A DNA stretch of 64,000 nt from Allomyces macrogynus ATCC 38327. Lineage: Eukaryota; Blastocladiomycota; Blastocladiomycetes; Blastocladiales; Blastocladiaceae. The DNA lies in contig GG745330.1 in assembly GCA_000151295.1 (NCBI GenBank), positions 1,943,527 to 2,007,526 of the forward strand. The letters run 5' to 3'. Below are positions 56,901 through 64,000 of this stretch, piece by piece (the stretch's first letter is position 1; every line of letters starts with the position of its first letter). The notes beneath the pieces were generated by a model, which had not been told where the DNA came from, did not search any database, and saw only the letters and a list, made by a program, of their open reading frames with translations. The position numbers and the translations under genes were made by a program.

Positions 56901-59900
56901 CTCGTCGCGCGCACGGCCACGGGCACCGTCACCGCGTCGCCGTTGAGCGGCGCGACCTTGAGCAGGACTTGCCCCTGGAGCTGCTTCAAGTCGGTCGCGT
57001 GCACCTGGATTTCCAGCACGCACGCGTGCATCGGGCGCACGAGCATCGGGAACACCGACTGCTGCAGTGCCAGCGTCACGGTGCCGCGACCAAACACCGA
57101 TTTCCGGTCACGGCGGCGCGACATGCGGCCCGTCAGCAGTCGCGCGCCTGTCGCGCCGACCGCTGCGGCGTCGGCCGTGAATCGCACGTCGACCTCGTCC
57201 CAATCGACTTCCGGCTGGTCCGGCAAGAAGTTGCACTCGCCCGGATGCGCGAGGTCCTCGTCGGCAATGATTTCGGCACTGAAAGTACTCGCGGGCTCGG
57301 CAAACACGTGCAGAAGCCGTAAATCGAGCGTGCCGTGGTTCGTCAGCGTGAACCGGAACGACTGCCGGCGGCCGTAAATCACGGACCCGACGTCCAGGAC
57401 CGGCGCGTGGCCGAGCAAGTTGAGTCCCGCGTCAGTCGACAAGTTGAACGTCCCACCGCGCCCAGAAAACGGCACGATCGTGTTCCACAGGTGCGCGGCG
57501 ACGTGCACGACGCCGGCCTCGTGCTGGATCGACGTCGGCACAAACTTGACGACTTGCAGTGCAGACTTGTTGGGCGGCACCGTCACGTCGGCGCGCTGGA
57601 AATGGAGTGCGCGCGAGGTCGAGAAGAACCGCGTGTGCGCCGGCAGCATTTGCGTGTTGTCGGCCGTGATTAGCTGCTTGGACGGTTTACCGAGCACCGT
57701 GTCCGGAAACGCCAGCTGGTCCGGGTTCACGTCGAGTTCGACTTTCCCGACGGCGCACTCGAAGACGACCGTGAACGAGAATTTTGGGGTCGTCGACGAG
57801 TACTTTTGCACCGAGTAGAGCTCGTACTCGAGCTGGCTCACAAACAGGCCTGTGGCCGTCGCCTGCATCGTGACTTCCACCATGGCCACTGAGTACGGCT
57901 TGAGCGTGAACTTGGCCGTGACGAGCGAGAACGGGTTGCGCACTTCGTCGGACGCAGGCGCCGCCGCAGCCGACGACGACACGTCCCCAGCACTCTCCAC
58001 CAAGTCGCCGCCGCCAGCACTATCCATGAGCGCCAACGGCCCCATCGACGCGCGCCGATTCAACGCATTCGACGACGCGGTCAACGACCGGTTCTGTGCC
58101 TCGGTCAAGTAAATCCGGCCTTCCCAGACGCCCTCGATCGGCAAGCAATTGCGCAGCGGGATCTTGCGCACGACTTTCGATAACACTTTCGTCGCCGGGA
58201 ACCGGATCGGGCCCGCGGTCGTGCTCGCTTCCAGCTGTACGGGGTGCGATGCGACTGCACGCACCGCGCACGTCGAGACGCCACGCGTCGTGCGGTCGTC
58301 GACGACGGCAATGAACCCGAGAAACACGTCGTGCTGCCGATCGGCCGTATTGAATTGCGGAGGTAATTCGACGGTGAACGGGATATCGAGCGCGGATAGC
58401 GCTGGAATCGATCCGTCGTGCGGGACCGGCAGTTTCAGCCACGGCGGGACGAGCAGGTGGTAGTTTTGCCGCTGGCTCGTGACGTTGGTGATGGAGACGG
58501 TCCCCTGGCACTGGAATTTCCCGAGCTTGTGGTTGCCGTGCAGGTAGAGCGCGACCGGATCGACTTCAAAGCAGGAGGAGGGCACGTCGGCGCCGTCACC
58601 CGCGTCCTGGTTCGCGCCGTTGCCGTTGAGAAAGTCGACGGGTTGCGTGAGCGACAGGAGCTGCCGCGCGTCTTTGAGGAACGAGTCCTTGGCGAGGTAC
58701 CCCTGCGACAGCTGCACGCAGTAGAGCAGGTGCCGCGAGATGAAGACCATCTTGGACGGTGGCGCCGACAGCGCTGGTGACGACAACGACGCAGTCCCAC
58801 CCGCCGCCGTGACCACGGGCTTGACGTGGTGCAGCTGCAACTCCGTGATCCACCGCCCGCTCGCCGCTGCCTGCCGGTTCATTTGCAGCCCGAGCACGGC
58901 GGTCCCCATCCCGGCAAACGTGACGAGGTAACCACCCTTATCCTCGGCGTACGGGGCGAGCTCGATCGCGACCAGCTCGTTATTGAACAGCCGCGCATCG
59001 AGCAATCGGCACGCGACGTACGGCGGGACTTGGACCAGCACCGTCTGCGTCCCCTGGCCCGCCATGGCATTCACGATCGGGAACATGAGCGGCTCGCCCT
59101 TACCGGCCGCCGCGGGGGCCAGGTAGACGTGTTCATGCACGGGCGCGTAAATCGTGCGCCCAACAACGGCGGTCACGTCGACGCCCGTCGTCACGCCAAA
59201 CGGCGCCGTCACAAACATGCGTTCGGTGCGGGCGCCATTGAACGCCGCAGCGAATGCGACCGGAACTTTGCGCTTTTCCCCCGGGTCGAGGACGACATTG
59301 TCGGGCACGACGAGTTCCGTCGTCGACGGCAAGAACGAGATGGGCAGCGGCGCGTCCATGTGGTTCTGGATCCAGAGCGGCTTGACGACGGGCGACCAGG
59401 TCATATCGACGGCGCTGTAGGCGAGTTTGGTGGTCAGGACCGTGAAACTGGATTTTCCGACTCCACGGAGGGCGACGCGGTGCGTCTCGGAACAGTCGGT
59501 TTCGATGACAAGCGTGTCGACGTGCTCGCCCGGCGCGCTGTTGAGCGGCGGCAGGAACTTGATGCGCAGCAGTTTTTCCTCGTTGGGCTGCAGGATCACT
59601 TGCGGCGGGCTCACCTAAACAACATTTGGTCAATCAAAACGGTGGAGAAGCAAGGCACACGTATCGCAAGGACATACCTGGAACACAGCGCCGTTCTCGA
59701 GTGCGATCGCGCAATTACACTCGGTATTCGTCAAGTTATGCACCGTCAAGCACAGCGTGCGCCAATCCCCCGGCACACAGTACCCAAAATCCATGGCATC
59801 GGTCGGGCAATACACGAGCGGCAAGAGCGTGCCCTTGAGCGGGAACCGGCTGACGGGGAACCCGAACCTGTCGCGCAGTCGAATCAGACCCTCGACTTCG

Positions 59901-61749
59901 CGCGTGCGCCTGCGCCGCCCGCCGCCACCCGTCTCCGGCCGCGGACAAAACGTGATATTGACGGCGCGGTTCTCGCCGGGGGCCAGGACTCCCGAGGCCG
60001 GGTGCACGGAAAAGTACTCGGGCGGCCATACTTGGATGTGGAACGGGACGGCGTTGCAGTGTGGGTCGCTTGCCGGTGATGAAGCGTCGGTGCCCGCGGC
60101 GTCGTCGGTGCCCCTGCTCCTGACATCGTCGGCGGCGGCAGAGGCGGGTGTGGTCGGGACGGACGGCAGGTTATTCGTCACAAACACTTGCCGCGTGTAA
60201 GGCGGGCGCAGAAACTGGAGCGTCTGGCCGTGCGGGATCGACAGCGACAGGACGTCAGCCTCCCAGACGGGATCCTGCGTAGCCAGGTGTAGCGGCGAGT
60301 CGGCCACGTCGGCCAGGAGCGCCGCGCGAATGTGCGCCATGGCCGCCGTATCGTAGCCAATAGCGGCGTCGCGATCGTCGGCGAATAGGACCGGTCGCGC
60401 AACGGTGGTCATGGTCGCTGGCGTGGGAGCGGCGAGCGGGTGCGGGACAATCGTGCATGCGCGAAATTTTTGCTGCGTCATGAGCCAATTGCGGCGGCGG
60501 TAGACGTAGCCCTCCTTGGACGCGTCAAACAGTCGGTCGGGCAGAGCGAGAATCACAGCGTCGGCGGGCCGCTCGCACCAGGCCGAGAGAAACTGCGACA
60601 GGACGGGCTTGTACCGCGCGTGGTACGTCCACGTGCCCGGCGGTGACAACGACGTGTTCGGCGGCGTGGTTTCGGGCAAATCGTAGAGCCGCCGCACCAA
60701 GGGCAGGTGGAGAGCATCGACGAGCCGGCGGTTGCCATTGGTACGCGGCAGGAGTGCCGTGAGCATGTCAACGACGTGAGCCGAAACACACTCGAGGATT
60801 TCGGGCCGCAGCAGGGTTGCGAGAAGCGTGTGCAGGACAAGCTCGAACGCCGGGTCCAGGTGGCTCAGGTGCGGCAAAAACGCCATGGCCAGCGTCAATC
60901 GGGCGAGGAGCGAGTGTGCGAGTGGGTGCTCAGTCGCGTCGGCAGCGTCCATGGTCTGGCGGCCGAGCAGCTGCTCGGTGCAGTAGAGCAACTGCACGAG
61001 GTGGTCGTCGGGCAAAAGTCGTCGCACCGCGTCCTTGGCGATGGTCAGCGTCATGGCCATCCACGACGTGGGCACCTTGAGGGCCGGTGCCAGCGGGATC
61101 ATGCGCGCGAGAATGAGGCAGGCCAAGTCGCGATGCACATCAAACTACCGTTGCGATTGCACACCGAGTAAGCTGAAGTGCAACGCGATCAATTTCCGGG
61201 CGCAGCGCGAGATCGGTACCTCGTCCCCCGTCATGACGCCGCACAGACAGTTACCGAGAGTCAGAAACGATTCCGCCGAGAGCAACCACCTTATGCAATA
61301 CGGGATGCAGGCGACGAGCGCTCGCAGGGTCACGGCGCGCACGTGCGGCTCGTCGCGCTCGAGGTCGCGGCGCGCTTGGCGCACGCAGGCGTCGTAGTGG
61401 TGGAGCTGGTTCATGCCCTACTGAACAAGAGCCTGGATGAACTTGCCGTCACCCAGCTGCTCCGTGCCGCGGTGGGTACGCGGGATCGTACATGGTCGGC
61501 GAGCAAAACTGGGATCCATGATCCCGCGCTCCATGGTGCAGCAGCGGGCCAGCCGGCGCCATCGTCGGGTGGAGCAGCAGCGTTGATGTGCTGCGGATCG
61601 GTGTTCGCTCTTGTTGTTGCGGCAGGACGTGGTCGGTCGACCTCGTCGTTGTCGTCGTCGTCGAGCATCCAGCTGATGTCGCTGCCAAATCCGTCGTCGC
61701 CCAGCAGCAGGCGGGTCCATTGGTCGTCGCAGTCGGGTGTCGTGTCCAT
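50929..61749 (-). CDS. Giant ASH-domain (HYDIN/CFAP-type) ciliary protein
   Basis: Nine exons, 61749-61492, 61417-61220, 61144-59678, 59614-54941, 54873-54811, 54748-51581, 51536-51411, 51346-51140 and 51057-50929, total 10,290 bases (3,429 residues), every junction phase 0. The first 400 residues are helical and HEAT-like (ILARMIPLAPALKVPTSW, LTLAMAFLPHLSHLDP). From about residue 480 on, many beta-rich modules recur with the ASH pattern (a DFG core, then T..L...N.G..P): FDFGVCAVGSTYTETLELF, IDFGMFEKSTRPSRAFTI, LDFADCLIGNTYTQKLGLK and VDFGTAIFGNDNAQIIEV. ASH proteins such as HYDIN, CFAP47, CFAP65 and DLEC1 build the central-pair apparatus of motile cilia. I cannot say which orthologue this is; no CH domain or kinase was noticed. 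The C-terminus has FPVPRILNEDLTYL. The 18-base G run (51116-51133) lies in the last intron. Confidence 0.85.
51116..51133. repeat. Poly-G tract (18 bases)
   Basis: An uninterrupted G run, read as poly-C on the coding strand, inside the last intron of the ASH gene. Confidence 0.9.
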
Positions 61750-62337
61750 ACCGGCACCAATGCAGAGAGTGGCCGGCGCAGCGTCTCCTTGTCGTTGCGG
61801 GGAAATGAAAGGAAATTCGACGGCAATTGCACGCGACACGAGGACAGGACCAGCAGGACCAGCAAGAGCGAAGCGAGCAGGAGATCCGCACGGCGCGGTC
61901 AGGTGCCCCGGCGACAGGCGTGGCAGCGGTGGGACGCATCCGTGTCTCCCACCATCCAGTCGCGTCTCGCAGACCGTCAAAGGCCAGCGCGCCGCATCGA
62001 CGCCCTGGTGCTCCGCGCGAACCCGATTTCGCGCGTCCACTCGCGCCTGCAACACGACCTCGTCACCGTCGGTCGGCCTCGCGTCCCGACGTTCAACGTC
62101 TTGCCGCACCGACTTCAGCAGCTCGCGCGAAGCTGCTCTTGCTGATCGCCCGCCGCTCTGCTCGATACCGTCATCCGCCCCACGCCCATTCATTCTCTCT
62201 CCCGCGTCTGCAGCACTCGTGTGTCCTGCAGCGACCGGATCTCTCCGGCCTCAACCGACGAACCAGCCCCGTCGGCCAACGCCCCTCCAATCACCTGCAC
62301 GCGCCTCGCCGTACGCACCGCATCTGCACGCACCACG
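61750..62337. promoter_or_regulatory. Divergent intergenic region, ASH gene / Ser-Pro membrane protein
   Basis: About 590 bp between divergent start codons. It should carry both promoters and 5' UTRs. No specific motif identified. Confidence 0.3.
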
Positions 62338-63748
62338 ATGCCGCCGCCCGGCGACTCGGTTTACTCGCGCACGCCCGGCGACTCCATCTACTCGCGCACC
62401 AACTCGGTCGATCGCCACATGCTCGGCCGGTCGCTCCCTGGTTCGATACCTTCACCAACGCCGCGCCCTGCCTTACCCGGCACCTCGTCCCCGACCGGTC
62501 CAACCCCTACGGGCGGCGCCGTTTCCCCGACCGGCCGGCTCTCCATGTCCGGCGCGAGCGCAGGTCTCGGCGCGCTCGTATCCCCAACCAAGCCCTCGGC
62601 CGCCGGTGCGATTCAGGCGACCAAGTTTGTAGGAGTCCTGTCACCGACATCGGGAGGACGGACGCGCAGCGTGTCGGCATCGGTGCAGGGCAGTACGAGC
62701 ACGTTGTTGATGGACCGGGGCGAGAGTGTCGAGTCGGATTGGGAAGGGAACCAGGTGAACGCGTTTACATTGGCCATGGACTCGTTGTCGCCGACCCCGA
62801 GGGGGATGTCGCCCGTGGAGCGAGGTGGCGATGCGGGTGCGGGGAGTAGCAACAACAAGCGGCGGCTGGTACGTTCATTCAGTGAAGGATGGGTCGCGCG
62901 CATCCGTGCTCACCGGCCGTACGGATGGATGGTAGTCGCGCGCAAGCCCGTCGTCGCCGAGCGTCACGACGTCGACCCCACGCACGAACCCGGCGGCAAC
63001 CTCCACCACGGCATCGCCCGATACGACCCCAACCGCGACTGCACCCTCACGCACCCTCCCGCTCCCGCTCCCGCTCCCGCTCCCATCACCCCCCGCTGAC
63101 CTCCCCGACATCACCACGGCCCCTCTCCGCGGGAACGACTCGATCGACCGCATTCTCGCGGCCCGCCGTGCCGCCGCCTTTTCTCCGCGCCCAGCGGACC
63201 CGACCGCGTCCCCAATCCTGCGCGCCGTCCCGCGTCCGGCGACACCCACGGTGTCGGCGCCGGCGACGCCGCGGCTCGTCCCGCTGCCCGGCGACCCGCC
63301 CCGCCGCACGCCGGTGCGCACGACGAAACTCGACCGCGCCGTGCAGGCGCTGCTCGTATGGACGGCTGCGGTGTGGCCCGTGACGGTGCCCGTTGCGGGC
63401 ATGTATTGGCGCGCGTACGTTGCGTTACGCGCTGTCGGGCGCGGTGCGCAAGCCGCGGCGGTGGTGGCGATGGTGCTGGGTTTTCCCGCCGCAGTGATGA
63501 TGGTGGCGATATTAATGTGGGCGATGAAGTGGATGCCGAGGGTAGTGCGAGACAGGGTGGAGGGGGTGGAAAAGTGGGCGAGGCGTGCGGCGGGTGGGGT
63601 GGGGGTCGCGCCGACGCCGGTGGTGGAGAAGGTGCGCGGGAAGAAAGCGGGGAAGCGGCGGGATTCGGTTGGCAAGACGACGGCGTTGGACGGGCTGGTG
63701 GGGAAGGATCGCGTGGGCATCGCGCCGCGTGCGGCGGCGCCGTCGTGA
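62338..63748 (+). CDS. Ser/Pro-rich protein with two C-terminal membrane segments
   Basis: Two exons, 62338-62868 and 62936-63748, join in phase 0 (donor GTACGT, acceptor GGTAG) to 447 residues. I do not recognise the family. The first 300 residues are disordered, with repeated SPT/TPR-type sites (IPSPTPRP, SSPTGPTPTG, VSPTKPS) that would suit proline-directed kinases. The start repeats SVYSRTPGDSIYSRTNSV. A short SIDRILAARRAAAF helix precedes LDRAVQALLVWTAAVWPVTV (about residues 305-330) and a second hydrophobic segment VVAMVLGFPAAVMMVAILMW (about 350-378). The tail is basic. A hairpin-anchored protein of the endomembrane system is a reasonable guess, no more. Confidence 0.65.
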
Positions 63749-64000
63749 TCCAGGCGACCGGCTCTCAGGACTGAATCCATTCGGGTTATTTGCGATTGGA
63801 GGGAGCTGATGCGGTGTCTCGCTCTCCAGCGCTGAATCAAGTTGAGCCGTTGAAGTGTTTATTGATGCTGATTGGTATTAGGTGCCATGTTCGTGCACGT
63901 CATTCCAAATTCGCTGTAGTCACGTCCACGATCCCGAAAAAGGAAAGCAGGCGAGGGAAGAAGAGGAGGTGTGGGGTGGGGTGGGAATCCACCCACATTG
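63749..64000. other. 3' flank of the Ser/Pro membrane gene
   Basis: About 250 bp, probably 3' UTR and intergenic DNA. Nothing else recognised. Confidence 0.5.

Noticed and set aside
61145..61219. In-frame TAG in the HEAT-like part of the ASH gene
   Set aside because: The stop is the 3' end of a 75-bp intron with a GTACCG donor.
1..64000. Bacterial or plasmid origin suggested by the high GC
   Set aside because: Spliceosomal introns, SPT16, HOOK, APC7, RNASEH2C and ciliary proteins show nuclear eukaryotic DNA.
1..64000. CRISPR arrays, rRNA and tRNA genes
   Set aside because: No regularly spaced direct repeats, rRNA-like blocks or convincing tRNA cloverleaf were found by reading; a tRNAscan or Infernal run would settle small RNAs.

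Overview
The window is nuclear DNA from a GC-rich, compact, intron-bearing eukaryote. Its genes are separated by a few hundred bases. Most introns I could place are 44-96 bp with GT donors, often GTGCGT, GTACGT or GTGAGN. The gene set mixes fungal-type proteins (ENA-like P-type ATPase, SPX, oxysterol-binding protein, SPT16) with ciliary ones (a 3.4-kb-residue ASH/HYDIN-type protein and a dynein-heavy-chain tail protein). That combination suggests a zoosporic, flagellate fungus, for example a member of Blastocladiomycota. The assignment is inference from gene content, not from a marker gene.

Layout. 1-2.6 kb: 3' part of a minus-strand gene with LPASTNDL-type repeats, running off the left edge. 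3.2-6.2 kb: a WD40 gene that seems disrupted. 6.6-10.9 kb: a ten-exon plus-strand gene with a possible RFTS-like region, a C2H2 finger and SUMO-interaction-like motifs. 10.9-11.9 kb: the N-terminal half of a major facilitator transporter. 12.7-15.0 kb: HOOK. 15.4-16.6 kb: a decayed F-box-like family member. 17.2-21.6 kb: a motor-less dynein heavy chain relative. 22-23.5 kb: a four-TM protein. 23.7-29.8 kb: peroxiredoxin, CDGSH protein, ZNHIT2 and APC7. 30.0-31.2 kb: a membrane-anchored SET protein. 31.8-32.9 kb: the C-terminal half of a facilitator transporter. 33.2-33.9 kb: RNASEH2C. 34.3-36.1 kb: decayed repeats. 36.7-39.9 kb: P-type ATPase. 40.5-40.9 kb: another repeat copy. 41.1-47.6 kb: SPX protein, OSBP-related protein and SPT16. 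47.6-50.9 kb: gene-poor, with repeats. 50.9-61.7 kb: the giant ASH protein. 62.3-63.7 kb: a Ser/Pro-rich membrane protein.

The most striking observation is that the two transporter halves, 20 kb apart on opposite strands, have matching splice phases. Inverting the segment between them would join them into one 12-TM gene (901 + 1100 coding bases = 667 codons). This points to a recent inversion or an assembly flip with one breakpoint in a transporter intron. Other points of interest are the headless dynein relative, the repeat protein at the left edge, the RFTS/C2H2/SIM protein, and three dispersed degenerate repeat families.

Exon joins were worked out by hand from splice signals and reading-frame phase. 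They have not been checked against transcripts. I saw no rRNA, convincing tRNA, CRISPR array or intact transposon.
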